Origin: Telmatactis stephensoni
Lineage: Eukaryota > Cnidaria > Anthozoa > Actiniaria > Isophelliidae
DNA: 64,000 bases
Assembly: GCA_029948255.1 (NCBI GenBank)
Contig: JALIZF010001701.1
Coordinates: 310,001 to 374,000, forward strand
Direction: 5' to 3'
In this document: one piece after another, positions 1-12,500 of the stretch
Numbering within the stretch: the stretch's first letter is position 1
Layout: every line of letters starts with the position of its first letter
Translations under genes and position numbers: made by a program
The notes under the pieces: generated by a model
Told to the model about the DNA's origin: nothing
The model's input: only the letters and a program-made list of their open reading frames with translations
Databases searched by the model: none

Positions 1-1053
1 AAATGTGTAAATATAATTAAAAAACCTCTTTCACGTTTACAAAAAGTAAAAATGAAATAATAATGCTAAATGATGAAAAAATATCAGGAAAATGTCTGAA
101 AATCTATAAATTTTCCTATGGCATTTCTAGGCCACCATAGTACACTTCCCTTTTCTCAGTAGTTTAAACCATTTGGAAAATTTGCGTTCCATATTTGAGG
201 ATATTGAAAACCAGTTAGTCGCAATTAAGTGTCTAAGTTACTGGTGATGTTTTGACTGACCAAAACGAAAGTCGTTCGAGCCGCACGAGGTGACAGCTTA
301 TCAAAGCCAAAAAAAGACAAAAAATGTTGCAACGGTTCAACTCATTGAAATAAATAAATATTTTAGCTCGAGCAAAATGAGTTAAAACGAATATAGTATT
401 TTTTTTGTGTGTGAGTGATTGAAGCACATGCATTTTTTTTTCCAAGAATTTTTTCACAGGATTGTCAAAAAGCAACTGACCGTGAGCGGGGATATCCCCG
501 GCTCATTTGGGGCTTTTTTGAGTCTATTAAGACTTAAGTTCCGGTTAAAATATTTTTGTCTTGTAAAACTGACGGCAATTTAAAACTGAAATCTGTAAAT
601 ATAATTGAAATTAGCGTAGATGTTTCGGGATAATATCTCAAACTCTAAGTATAACTGGTAATGGTCGGTAATGTTTACTCATTTGAAATTTCCGGACTCT
701 GTTTGGAAAAGAGATTCCGAGATTCCTGACATAATTTTGGTTTTCTTCAGTCATTCCTTTGCAAAATGAAATCACGCGAAAATATTTAATTTTTGTTTTT
801 TTGTTTTTTTTGTTTTTGTTTTGTTTTGTTTTTTGTTTTTTCACGCGTCACGGATAATTAAAAAGCCTCTTTCACGTTCACAAAAATGTCAAAAGCGCGA
901 CGCAAAAAGATTTTAGACTTTAAATCACGTTTCACGTCACTGATAAATCAGCCATTCACGTTTCACACAAAAGGCATAGGGGGACCCTTAACTTTGATAT
1001 TGAATGCTCGCAAGCATTTCAAATATACTTGATGTAATTACTCACAGTCTAAA
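1..1053. other. AT-rich non-coding stretch
   Basis: No gene is supported. The region is AT-rich with a degenerate poly-T/GTTTT tract near 785-842. The short open frames have no recognisable motif or splice context. Confidence 0.6.
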
Positions 1054-1170
1054 CGAGGTTTATTTCTATCTTGCTCTTGACGCTTGTAATATTTAATTCT
1101 GACAGTTAGATCTTTCTCATCTAACTGTCAGAATTACAGGCGTCAAAAACAAGATAGTAATAAACCTCTG
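1054..1170. repeat. short foldback element
   Basis: An inverted repeat. The left arm (GAGGTTTATTTCTATCTTG, then a TGACGC stretch) is mirrored by the right arm, and a stronger inner stem (TTCTGACAGTTAGAT and its complement) closes the loop. The form is that of a small MITE or foldback. Confidence 0.7.
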
Positions 1171-1992
1171 GTTTCCAGGGTTGGAAATTATCGTTTAGTT
1201 TGCGAAGAGGCTTAAAGAAAGCATATTTTAAAAATGAACAGCTGATACGGCCCGAAAACACACAAATAGACGACGCGTATTTAGTTCGCAGTGTGTTATC
1301 TCTTTTCGGGATGATTAAATCAAAGAACAACTCACCGAAGGTTTTCAAAGGAATTTGAACATTTATTTTTGCCAATACCGAAAATATTTTCTCCCAACTA
1401 GCCATCATTATATACCGATAATGCCGTCTCAAAATCGTGTTTAGTTTATAGAAATCTTTGTCTATGAATACACAAAGTAACTCTGTGTACTAACCTTCAG
1501 GTCACTTATTCCAATACGATAAATGAGATAAACTGATCGAGGTTACTGAGAAGTTAATCCAAAGATATTTCCCAAGCTATTTTCATCAAGAAGCCAGTGA
1601 CTGTGGCCGGGGGTTTCCCTGGCTACTTTGGGGCAGGTGTTCTTTTGTTTTGTTTTCATGGCGAAAAAGGCAGTTTTGAATAAACTTTCAGTGATTTAAA
1701 AAAATGTCTTAACATAATTATTTGGTGAGTAAGTTTGAAATTTGAATAATTTGAAATTTCCGGAATAGACTGTTCTTGACATTATCACTCGTGCCCAGGC
1801 CATAGGCCGAAACTTGCATTGTGGTCATTCTCGTCTCCAGATCCCACTCATTCACCCCACTCTCAGGATCGGGGCAACCCTACAAACCGGAAGCAAGAAT
1901 TCTGCCGAGTAAGTCCTCACATCACATGCTTGAAAATTAAAGAGTCCCAAGGGAGCAAAATGTTGACTGTGATTGGTTGTTAGTTTAGTATA

Positions 1993-2155
1993 GGAAATAA
2001 TATGGTTACGAGTGCAATTTAGAATAAATTTGCACGAGTGAGTTTTCAAAGAGTTCAAAATTGCACGAGCCCGTAGGGCGAGTGCAATTTGTGCTCTTTG
2101 AAAACTCACGAGTCAAATTTATTCTAAATTGCACGAGTAAACCATATTATTTCCT
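1993..2155. repeat. foldback repeat (TTGCACGAG-rich)
   Basis: A near-perfect hairpin. GGAAATAATATGGTTACGAG at the left is mirrored by the right end, and the arms carry GTGCAATTTAGAATAAATTT and its complement around a short centre. It is nested in the larger 1787-4346 element. Confidence 0.75.
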
Positions 2156-2156
2156 T

Positions 2157-2582
2157 TTAATAATATACATGCAAAAATTCAAGCAAAATTTTCAAGTTTT
2201 CTGTTGCTTTTCAGTTGAAAAATCAGGTTAGCGCGCGCTCAGTGTTCGAAAGTGACCTGACGATGTCGTCACCAAGCGCGCGCTCAAGGAAAAAATTCAA
2301 AACTTTTCACCCGAAACTTGGGCACTTTTTGATATTTTTCTTGCATATTTTCGACAATTTTGGAAACAAATCCCGCTAAAAGTGTTTTATAAATTGTTTC
2401 TTTGATGAATAAAAAGAAGAATTTGAAGTTTTAGTGCATTTTGAATGTTTTCTGCTGAAAGAAATTTGCACTAAATTTCCTTTTTTTGGCACTAAATTTC
2501 CTTTTTTCTGCACTAAATTTCCTCGAAACAGCACTGCTCTTAGCCAATCAGCATCGAGAAATTTTTGCATGTATATTATTAG
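2157..2582. mobile_element. MITE family M1, copy 1
   Basis: Terminal inverted repeats TAATAATATACATGCAAAAA and TTTTTGCATGTATATTATTA bound about 425 bp. Inside is a GCGCGCGCT palindrome pair (2231-2284) and repeated CACTAAATTTCCTTTTTT units. Related copies occur near 10977, 25845 and 44509. No transposase is encoded. Confidence 0.75.
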
Positions 2583-3551
2583 CAGAAGAACTGGAAGAAA
2601 GAAACGGTTTAAAACTAGAACGCCATCAGAAGATTGCCGTTGCTTTTGAAATATCATCCTGTAGGCCGTAAAAATGAATCAAAAGCCGCTTCACCACATC
2701 AGTCATGTATTCTGGAGGAGTCCTTGGATGAAGTTTATTCTTTGCTTTACTAGATTTCAAGTCATTTTGGTGAGAATTTAGCGTATTGTTGTGATGTCAA
2801 ATAAATATTACGTTACGATTGAATTTCAAACTGATTCAAACCGCGAATTAAGGAAACTGATAATTCAGTGTCTCATGCTATAATATAATGTATAATATTG
2901 TATCAAACATGTAGATGAATTTTCCATTCTCGAAATCTTTATAGTGATTCTAGAGCGCTAGCTAGCTAGTTTCGAAACTTCCAGTTTCTAGGTTTGTTTA
3001 GCCAAAGGACCAATGAAATTGCGGGAATTCGTTGTCCAGAGCCTCCGACGGGGAATTCCCCAGGGGAACGACAACCGAGGAGGATCTGGGGACGAGTATG
3101 GCATTGTGGTTTGGGGATTGTGTTCTCTCGTTGTTCTTTGGATTCCGCCTTTGGTTACGATTATGGTGAAAATCTTTCCTGCAGGGACGCTCAAAATACA
3201 TACAAACGCACACGCCATTCACGGTGTTGCAGTGCTGTATCCTTTTATTATTGTATTTGTTTTTCTATTATTAAACCCTGTAGCTATTGGATCGGAATTC
3301 AGACACATGGGACTCGATTTCTGATCACGGAAAGTTTTTTTACACTCAAAAGCTGAGTTCTAACAAAGAGTACCTTACAATCAATGATTTTCCAGCAACC
3401 CTTCAAATATATGATGCAGATATCAGTGTTGCATCTAACTTAATCAAGGAAAACTATTATGCTTTGCAACTGAGACAAGCAAATTGGAACTCCAGAAGAT
3501 TATTGTAAATAATACAAATGGTAATACTGGATTTTTAGCTTGGCTGTTCAC

Positions 3552-3611
3552 TAGCCTGCGTGCAGCCGAACATAACGTAACCAGGGTTTTCGTTCGGCTG
3601 CACGCAGGCTA
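3552..3611. repeat. 60-bp perfect hairpin
   Basis: TAGCCTGCGTGCAGCCGAAC is followed by a roughly 20-bp loop and its reverse complement. This is a minimal foldback or MITE remnant. Confidence 0.75.
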
Positions 3612-4554
3612 CTGTTCACTTATTGTGTATGTTTGCTGCATTTTTTGCCATAAATCAAGGACCACTAACTTTTATCTTATGGTGTTAAATGTTGATGGAC
3701 GCTTTGATGTTTTTGAAAAAGTAAACAATATACCCTCCTTATACTAATACAGAAAATGCTCGATATTTCAACAAAAACAGTTAAAGGTAAGGCGCTAGAT
3801 TGTAACATTTTATTATGCTCAACTCAGCTGTCAAATACAAGACAAAATATTAAGAATTTAAAAAACACAAATCAAATGCCCCAAAAAGGGTTATTGCTCT
3901 GAAACGCAAATTAAACTATGCTAACATGGATCCTGCTCTTAAGAAACAATGCTTGTCACAAAAAGCAGAACAGTAGTATAGATCTATTGGAACTCCAGAA
4001 GATTATCCATTATTATTCCATTGTTAAGACCCTTGGGACACATCAAGTAATTCTGCAGTTGGAATATTCATTTCCTAACGAAGGCCTACAGGAGAGGTCG
4101 AAAATTTGGAACCTTTTACAAATTTTTAGGTCAGTTTTACCCATTTTTTCATTCTTAGTATAGATCTATGAATTCTGCAAAAAAAGAAAAGATGCGATTA
4201 AATAATGAAACTTGGCAACTCCTTGAATCTTGAAGAAAAAGAAAAACGTTTATCAGACATGCGTATGCACTCCAATTATCAAAATTGGTATCACTCTGGG
4301 TGCATTTTCAGTCTCGGCACGAATACACGCACTATTGTGCGTCTTGTTTGGGTTTTCTTATGATACCCTTTGATCTTGACTGCACAGAAGCTTTTCAAAT
4401 TACTCCGGCGATGTAATACTCAATGTAAATTTAGTATGAACAATACTCTAAAGCTCTGCTCGACGTATCCATCCTCTTCTGAACTGGTTTCATCACTTGG
4501 TTCACCTTCAATTCACTTGATGTACTCTTTCCAGTAAAGGAAAGAGTATATTTC

Positions 4555-5027
4555 AAGATCCTTGTGCTGACGTTTAAAGCCATACATGGTCTTGCTCCAG
4601 ACTATATCAATTGTCTCATATCAGTGCAGCGTCCTAGCTGTTATGCTCTTCGCAGAAATAACGAACTTCTTCTGAACCATTCAGTGCTAAGACTTATAAA
4701 ACTCTGGGTGATAGGGCCTTTGCTGCAGCCTCCCCGTCTCTCTTCAATGCACTGCCTCGCCATATTAGAGAAGAGAACAATAGGCCATTTGCACGATGGC
4801 GTCATTTTACTACAACTACCAGAATGCTCTACGATTTTTCTTTCTTATTTAGATTTTTATTCCCTTTTGAGAATAGTCGAACAATTGGCACTAATTATTT
4901 TACAAAAGAAAGTGGGCAAAGCATTCTGGTAGTTGTAGTATATGACGGCATCATGCAAATGGCCTATTACAACAGATTTAAGACTTTAGTAAAGACATTT
5001 TTATTTCGAATTGCTTATGAACACTGA
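4555..5027 (+). pseudogene. LINE reverse-transcriptase C-terminal remnant
   Basis: The translation begins VLTFKAIHGLAPDYI, the hallmark stretch near the C-terminus of non-LTR retrotransposon ORF2 proteins. After a frameshift near 4700, another frame gives LGDRAFAAASPSLFNALPRH (about 4708-4767), which is also typical of this region. The frame is interrupted by a foldback at 4780-4967 and resumes as FKTLVKTFLFRIAYEH before a stop at 5025-5027. Only the end of ORF2 is present, so this is a dead 5'-truncated copy. The clade (CR1/L2/RTE-like) cannot be settled by eye. Confidence 0.75.
4780..4967. mobile_element. foldback inserted in the LINE
   Basis: Inverted arms ATAGGCCATTTGCA and TGCAAATGGCCTAT continue inward (AACTACCAGAATGCT and its complement). 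The element sits inside the LINE reading frame between RHIREEN and FKTLVK, so it inserted after the LINE landed. Confidence 0.75.
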
Positions 5028-5055
5028 GTATTTATATTTAATTATGTATATAATT

Positions 5056-5135
5056 GCCATATTAGAGAAAAGAACACTTATAATAGATTTTAGATTTTAG
5101 TAAAGACATTTTATTCAGAATTGCATATGAACACA
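5056..5135 (+). repeat. second copy of the LINE 3' tail
   Basis: The segment repeats the LINE 3' end (CATATTAGAGAA...GAACAC...TTTAGTAAAGACATTT...CATATGAACAC) without the foldback. It is either a partial tandem duplication or a second truncated insertion. Confidence 0.6.
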
Positions 5136-5246
5136 TCCATTATCAATCTTCTAAATTATTTTAATTTATTTAGATTTATATATAGTTAGGCGCAGTTGAT
5201 CATTTCACATGTTACATGCGCGGTATAAAATAATAAATAAAGATTA

Positions 5247-5561
5247 TTAAGTATCCTCACTGGACATGTTTTCATCTTCTTCCAGACTATCTTCATAATG
5301 CTGATATGTCCCAGAACCATTGGCATGCTCAAGTACTCGTTCAATTAATTGCGGTTTGTTTCCCGATACCTTAAGACCTTGTTGTCTTAGATATAGTTTT
5401 AGTTGCTTATTTGTCAGTCTTTCAACGTCTTCTCTGCTCTCCCAGCATATATCTGGAATGGTGTTTCTTTCTAGTTTTCTTTTCTCTGCCTTTAACACAA
5501 GGAATTCGAGATGTTGAACATATTCTTTGCAAGAACTTTCGTCGATGTTTAGCTTTGAAAA
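5247..5561 (-). CDS. possible terminal exon with a SAP domain
   Basis: This minus-strand frame of 104 residues starts at a plausible acceptor (TTTGTAG|TTTTC at 5562) and ends with TAA-free coding to a stop at 5247. It contains LTNKQLKLYLRQQGLKVSG followed by KPQLIERVLEH, which fits a SAP motif (helix-turn-helix DNA-binding, with the conserved L..YLR..GL..SG.K..LI.R pattern). The C-terminus is acidic (EDSLEEDENMSSEDT). SAP domains bind AT-rich DNA in chromatin and RNA-processing proteins but also occur in transposon-derived proteins. No upstream exon was identified, so it may be a real last exon or a remnant. Confidence 0.45.
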   Translation of the reverse strand, partial: FSKLNIDESSCKEYVQHLEFLVLKAEKRKLERNTIPDICWESREDVERLTNKQLKLYLRQQGLKVSGNKPQLIERVLEHANGSGTYQHYEDSLEEDENMSSEDT

Positions 5562-5563
5562 CT

Positions 5564-8280
5564 ACAAACTGGACTTAGTTGTTGTCATAAATTCGACTCA
5601 GATACGCTACACTCCATCATTACTAGTATTCAGGAAAATATTGATGATTTGTTGAAAAACCTGGGTAAGGCAATGGACAAGTATAGTGCCACCTACATTA
5701 TTGGATCTAAAACGCAGTCATCAGTTTCAGGAAAGAAAAAGGAAAATAAAAAAAGCTGCAAAACGCAAAGCTCATGAAACAGAAATGAGAAAGAAGAGAG
5801 CATGCATAATATTCAGTTCGGTCATTAGGAGGAAGCCCTGTTGCCAATGAGTATTCTCCTGAAATCTACGGGATCCCACAACTAGATGATATTGACCAAG
5901 CTACAAATCCTGTTTGCGTGATCTACTTGCTTCCAAATGTTTTACAGGGGAAGCTGAGGAGCTTGTTTCTAACTTCAGTTAATGTATACATACAAGAGTT
6001 TAAAAAGACTGCTAAAACATATCAAAAACAGAAAATGTCACTATAAAAAAGCCATATTCACTGATTGATCATGAAATGATACATTATACATTTACAAAAG
6101 TTATAAACAAATTAATTACAAAGGACTTTGAGTTTGAATAAACTATGTATCATTTGAATATGGTTTTCAGAACAGTAACAAATATCAATGTATAACTTGT
6201 AACCCCCCCTCCATGCTTAACAAATTAACATCCAGCCTCCCCCCATCCTACACTATGATTTAAGTTTAGGCCCCCCATTAGATTTAGAACCTCACCTCCG
6301 GATAAATACTGCACAGTCCCTTATTTGTTATTATGACGTCATCAGCATTAGTGCAATACTTTATGACATCTTTTACGCCAACAATTCGCAAAATTGGCTT
6401 TGGTAACAGTTATATTCGGAATCAGCATGAAAAATCAGTTAAGAAAAATGGTGTTACCAGCTTCTACCCTAAAATGCCTCAAGATGTTTGATTTTCCGAA
6501 AATGCGCCTATAGTCTATTCCCCTTGATATATAAAAAAATAGCCCTCTATGAGGACAAGTGGTTACTGGCAGTCAAAACATGAAATGCAAAAAATCACAA
6601 AGAATTATAATGTCAACAACTACTATCTTGGAGAAATTGCTTTGGGAAATGCATGAATTCCTCCCCTCCTCTCTCCACTCAATAGTATAAGACATGCCTA
6701 GCTAACTTCTGCTAAGTTTGTATTCAGAATTGTGACTGCATGTGTACGGAGTGATTGCAAAAAACCCGTGAAATAGTTAGTAGACTAATAGACACTATAG
6801 TAGACCATATTTCCATTGTTTTCTTTTCTGTGTCTATTAAACTATTACACACTAGCATCAATTTTTAGTTCACAGTTTTTTCACTCTATACAAAAGCATA
6901 AATCTAAGCCATGTGATAAACAGAAATGAATAATGCAAAAGCACCCGGGGATTTGAAACTTCCAGCTTTATATATATCAACATATACAACAAACTTATAA
7001 TTAACATAACTGAATCAATTATTCACAATATACAATTAGTGCAGATATCTATATTATAAATGGAATATCTTGGTAACAGGAAAATCTGGAAAAATAAGAA
7101 AAAGATTGGTACAATAGTATTTGGAAAAAAACATACAAACAAGCAAACAGGACAACAACAGAAGAGCCTTGCACTGAGTTTACCAGTGAAACTTCATTGA
7201 GCTTCATGAATATTTTTAAATCTACCATGAATTTTGATAAAATCTAGCAAAACAAGCTAACACCGATTTCTCTTGCATCAGGATGAGGGGTATTGTTGTA
7301 AACTATAAACATTTTGTTACATTTTAGTTTACATCTAAATTTAAAGTAGGAATTCATGTCCTTTCAAGTCTCTTATTTAAACACACTGAATTTGTCCTAG
7401 TGCCCTTGGTAAGTTTATTTAAATTTCTATATAAGCAAACTCTATAAAATATAACTGATGTTATGATACACTTTTCCAATTTTAATTAGTTTTTAATTTA
7501 ATGGTTTACCGCGTTAGTTTTAATAATTTGGTGGTTTATAGTCTTCAGTTCGCTGTCATTTTGCTGACAAGAGTAATTTCAGTTTAGCTATAGCTAGAAT
7601 ATCAAAGTATAGAATATCAAAGTAGGGAATTCCCCTTGGCTTTAAGAAACAATAGATGGTTTTAACAAGATGTTTAGCTTAGATCGTATAAATAGAAATA
7701 TCATCGTTCTGGAGAAATTTGTTATTGTAATACGTAGAACAACCTAATTTAGTAATATATCCTCACTGAATACTCATTATCACGTCGCATGCAGTATTTA
7801 AGTTATGGGCGAGATCCGCGACTATGTGATACGGAGGTAAACAGCGAGGAAAGAACAAGGGACTACCGCCACCAGGGGAGGGGGGCGGGGCAAAGTCGAC
7901 TCTCGCAGCTCCGAACGACGTTGTGCAATAAGGCACGTGTGTGGAGCTAATATATACTGCTCCGTGCTCATTAATTATTCAGTGAGAATAGTATCCTAAT
8001 GTAATCAACTTATATTATACTAATTGAATTGGTACTAAATAAGCAATCTATTGTTCCTTTAACTTAAATAAACTTATATTATATTAATAGAATGGATATT
8101 AATTAATGAGATATTAGCAATTCAAATTCAACTCAAAAACTTAAGCGACAACTTTATAACTTTCAAATATGAACTTTGATTAAATAAGCTTAAATACTAA
8201 GTTACTTAAGATATAAATTCTTACAACAAAAATCAAATATATTACAGTTACAAATAAATTCCAGTGCACTTAGCTTAAGA
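5564..8280. other. AT-rich region without a confident gene
   Basis: Nothing firm was found. A plus-strand frame at about 5592-5778 reads like coding (IQENIDDLLKNLGKAMDKYS) but lacks a start or splice context. The stretch GCCCTCTATGAGGACAAGTG near 6543 recurs at 17174, so it is a dispersed repeat. A GC-richer patch lies at 7800-7960. Confidence 0.5.
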
Positions 8281-8616
8281 AAAAGGTCCAAGATAGTTTC
8301 CAATCCTTGCTTGCTTCACGGCAGGCCAAGGCTTTCGCTCCTCCACTTAGCTTCAAACCTTTCCTCCACCAATTGGTCAAGTTCAATCACTACTATGACT
8401 TCAGTACATACAATTGACCACTCTTTCCAAGCAGTTCAAAGATGATAATGCCTTGTAGCTAACAGTTCTCTCATCAAACTCAGTCCCTTGAAGGCTTTCA
8501 ACGTAGAACTTGAACTATTAGAAATTCTTCAAGAATCTTCAACCACGTATAGATTCTCAGTCTACTGAGACGATGGCTCAAAAGAGGGCGACGGTCGGCC
8601 AACTTTTCTCGATCTA

Positions 8617-8634
8617 GCCCCACATTGGGCGCCA
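8617..8634 (-). other. retrotransposon primer-binding site
   Basis: On the minus strand, two bases inside the LTR end, the sequence reads TGGCGCCCAATGTGGGGC. This is a classic tRNA-complementary primer-binding site. It fixes the adjacent LTR as the 5' LTR of a minus-strand element whose body lay toward lower coordinates. No gag-pol coding is visible there. Confidence 0.8.
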
Positions 8635-8636
8635 AA

Positions 8637-8946
8637 TGTAACAACTTCTTTATTCAAGTTACGGATAACTCTACAGGTCACTTTACAGATAACTAGATTG
8701 ACTCTTAGTTATCCCAGTTTGAGGTGTCTTTCCTTCTTCAGTGAACGAAGAGCAATAGAGTGAGTGCTCCTTGAGTTTTAGTATAACCTTTTGCGCCGCT
8801 CTCTTACTTTGGACCACGAGCCCCAATTCTCTTATCCGGTGAATGGCTGCGCTCTTAAATACGCCCAACCCACGTGACACACAAACAATACAATACATAA
8901 CACGTGACAAACAATACAATACACACACTAATTACGCTCTCTTACA
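8637..8946 (-). mobile_element. LTR of a retrotransposon (remnant)
   Basis: A 310-bp LTR begins TGTAAGAGAG and ends GTTGTTACA on the minus strand (TG...CA ends with TGTAA/TTACA inverted tips). It contains a TATTTAA promoter-like box and an AATAAA signal close to the end. The primer-binding site follows at once. No partner LTR was found in the window, so the element is truncated or recombined. It lies just upstream of the first SRCR exon. Confidence 0.75.
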
Positions 8947-9085
8947 GACAGTTATTAATTGATTTGTAAGTAAAACTACCTATATATAAACAAGCATAAA
9001 TAGCTAACATTTTATCTTGAAAGCTATCAGAGTTATAAGTGAAAAAATCCTTTCCATGTCAATTTTTATTGCTATTTCTTTTCAG

Positions 9086-9495
9086 AGGAAAAAGCGATTA
9101 ATGTTCGTCTAGTTGGAACTAATGTAAGCCATGTTGGTCAAGTGGAAATTCAGTACAACGGGACCTGGGAAGCAGTCTGTCATAGTTACTGGGATATAAG
9201 GGATGCTCACGTGATCTGTCGAATGCTTGGTTACAAAGCAGCTCTAAATTACATTAACTACATTGAAGGAGAGCCAACAACAAAGATTCTCATGGATAGA
9301 GTGGTATGCAGTGGTAACGAAAAGTCCATTGCAGAGTGTTCTCACAACGGATGGTGGAAAGTAATGCCTAATTGTGCACGTATAAAACCCTTGCTGGTGT
9401 GGTTTGTCAGGTAGATGGAGGTACGTATGCATGGTTTAATCTGTTAATATTTACTTCATGAGTCCTGCTGTTATCAAATTTCATAACGCTCCCTT

Positions 9496-9541
<46 letters not shown>

Positions 9542-12500
9542 CGTCGTCGTTTAATATTTTTCTGGTCAGCAAATCACAACTCCTTCTTGTGTGTAGCGGT
9601 CATTATCAAAAACTGAAAACCAAAACACCAGACAGATGAAAGGCTGGGTCGCTTTGTTTCAGGAGTGTTTCTTGGACTTGCTAGAATGCAATTGCTATTA
9701 CCCTTATATTAATTACAAAGCCCTGCTCACGTGTTACACTCGAGTATATTAAGGCCTGGGTCAATCACTAATTGTATAAATTTTGGATAAAAAAATATTT
9801 TGAAGACAAAGAACATCTAAATGAACGTTTTTCTTCTATAAGTTACTAAACTCGACGTCCTTAAATTTTTGAGGGTACTTTTAAGATGTCACGTGACCTG
9901 ATGACGTCACAGTGATGAAATATTGTATTGTAAACTTCAAAGCAAAATGCGGTCGTGGGTATAACCCCAGTCTTGAAAGTAACCATGCTTAACTATGAGC
10001 CTTAATGTGCTTCCAAACAAACAACCTGGAAAACCTGACTACAGTTTTTCTTTAGTGAGATAAAGCCCAAAACAGGTCACGTGACTTTTACATATTTCTT
10101 TTAAAAATGGAAAAACTCAACAATGTAAAGTGGATGACAAGTTTTTCGGGCTGTATGTTGTGAAGCACATCCAGGCTCACAGTTAAGCATGGTTACTTTG
10201 AACTCTTTAGTAATACCCGCGACCGCATTTTGCTTTGAAGTTTACAACACAATATTTGATCACTGTGACGTCATCAGGTCACGTGACATCATAAACGTAC
10301 CCTCAAAAAATTAAGGACGTCGAGTTTAGTAACTTATCGAGGAAAAAAGTTGATTTAGATGTTCTATGTCTTCAAAATAATTTTTATCCGAATTTTAAGT
10401 AATTAACGATTGACCCAGGCCTTAATATACTCGAGCACATGGGAATTTTCAGATTAAATATAACTTTCTTTGTCGCTCGAAGTAGAAGCACTTCTTTTTA
10501 CAACAAAGAAAATTTGTTGCGCGTGGGCCGGAGCGGTGATACGAGTAGCATTTGCTCTGCAATTTGCAACGCAACAATGTTGCGGGACTGATGTTGCTGC
10601 ACGAGTTTATTGTCGGTATAATTACTGCACATTGGAACATATAAATAAGTTCATCAGTTAATTGTGTACGTTGTGCTAACACTTTTGAGAGTTCAAATCA
10701 GTAAGTTCATTTTGAAAATATTATCATGAATAGCAGAAAAGGTGATTTTTGTCCTCGATGTAGAGCGTTTTTTAAATCTTTCGTCTATAAGGGCCCGAGT
10801 ACACATTATTTTATGGCTTTTACCATTTTCAATACAAAATCCTCTCAGAAAAGGCCATTATTTAAGATTCTAAGGTACAGGGCTTTTTGAAAGCCCCAGC
10901 GGAAAACAATGGTTGATCGTTTGTTTTGTTCATCTTTCCTCTACGCGATGCCAAGGGTTCATTTTGTTTTTACCTCGTAATAATATATATGAAAAAAATT
11001 ATCGATGCTGATTGGCTAAGAGCAATGCTGTTTCAAGAAAATTTAGTGCAAAAAAAGGAAATTTATATATAATTAGTGCAGAAAAAGAGGAAATTAGTGC
11101 AAATTTGAGTTTTCAAAAACAGCGTCGAAATCAAAGCTTTTTAGTTCTGCTGTTGTTCACATTATCTAGCATCAAAACTATGTACATTCTGATCACAAAG
11201 GCAAACGATTTTGATGGGGGAAAAGACGAAAAATGAATGAAATTTTCGCTGAAATGTCGGATAACATGAAGTGCGTTTGAACACATTTTCTGATTGGCCA
11301 ATGAAGGACAATAGTGTCTAATGTTTTCATTTGTCGTTCTAAAAAGACTATTGTTTTTTTTTTGAGTCATTGTTCCATCATGAAAACAGAATTAACATTA
11401 ACTCTTTTTGAACATCATTTTTATCGAATTCTTTCGATTAAAGTTATCAAACTGTTTGCCAAAAACGCCGCTTTTATTAGTCGCACTAATTAGTCAATAG
11501 TACGTAGCACGACAAATGTGATTCGTTTGTATTTGCACAAGCCAGTTTTGATAATTTTAGGTTTGATCAGAAAATATCGCAATTTGATCGTTCTTAAAAT
11601 ACCTCTTGCTATATCAGAAAAGCAGTACGGCTCGTGATTTTCAAACTTTTCTCGTGTGCCTCCCAACATCACGAATACTCGGCTATTTCACCGTTATAGT
11701 CATAGAAAACTATCTTCTATTGCTTAAATTTGATCTACCAGAACGTCGTTAATCTGGTCACCGTTTAGTGATTTACTTGTAGTTGTTTCAATCATATTCA
11801 AAATAAGTATGTCCTGCCATTCTGTGTGATGTATGTATTGGCTCTTGCAACGTTCCAATTACAATTAATGACTTTCCAATTGATGCTGTGATCGGGACAG
11901 TCTTTCAACCAGTCAGATTCAGTCAAGGAAATTGTAAAATCAGAGTAATGATTTGTAAAATACTTGATGAAAAGTATTTCAGTTTGCGAATTAAAGTGAA
12001 TGTCAAGAAATTCAAAGGCTTTTTTTGCAACTTCTAGATATCCCACCAGTTCAAGTTCGTTTAGCTGGAGGAACGTCACCCAATTCTGCGGGTAGAGTTG
12101 AAGTCAGGTACCATGGTGTGTGGGGTACTGTATGTAATTTAGGATGGGACAAGAACGACGCTGAGGTGGTTTGTCGTATGCTTGGGTACCCTGGAGTACA
12201 AGTTGTCAAACACACAAACTTTAGTCCTGTCAAAGGTATAGTATGGCTTGACTTGCTTGGTTGTTCTGGTACAGAAATGTCCATTGCCAACTGTAGTCAT
12301 TATGGATGGGGAAATTCAATCTGTTGGCATGTCAACGACGTTGGTGTCACGTGCACTGAGATGGGTAGGTTTTAAAAGCAACATGATTCAATGTTTGTTT
12401 GTTTGTTTTTCATGTTTTTCTATTGTTCTACCAACCTGTCGGGTTGAGGGCTAATGGTGCACTAGGCTGTTGCAATATAGGCCATGTTTGAACAGGGGGT

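Larger units (their letters stand above)
1787..4346 (+). mobile_element. degraded Helentron-like element
   Basis: The 5' end at 1787 reads ACTCGTGCCCAGGCC, matching the start of the element at 60228. At 4313-4346 lies CGGCACGAATACACGC, a GCAC-TATT-GTGC hairpin and CTTG, matching the hairpin-CTAG end at 61812-61848. Both ends have the same orientation. I infer one 2.56-kb non-autonomous element with later insertions inside it. Two unrelated solo ends are the alternative. No Rep/helicase coding is visible. Confidence 0.5.
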
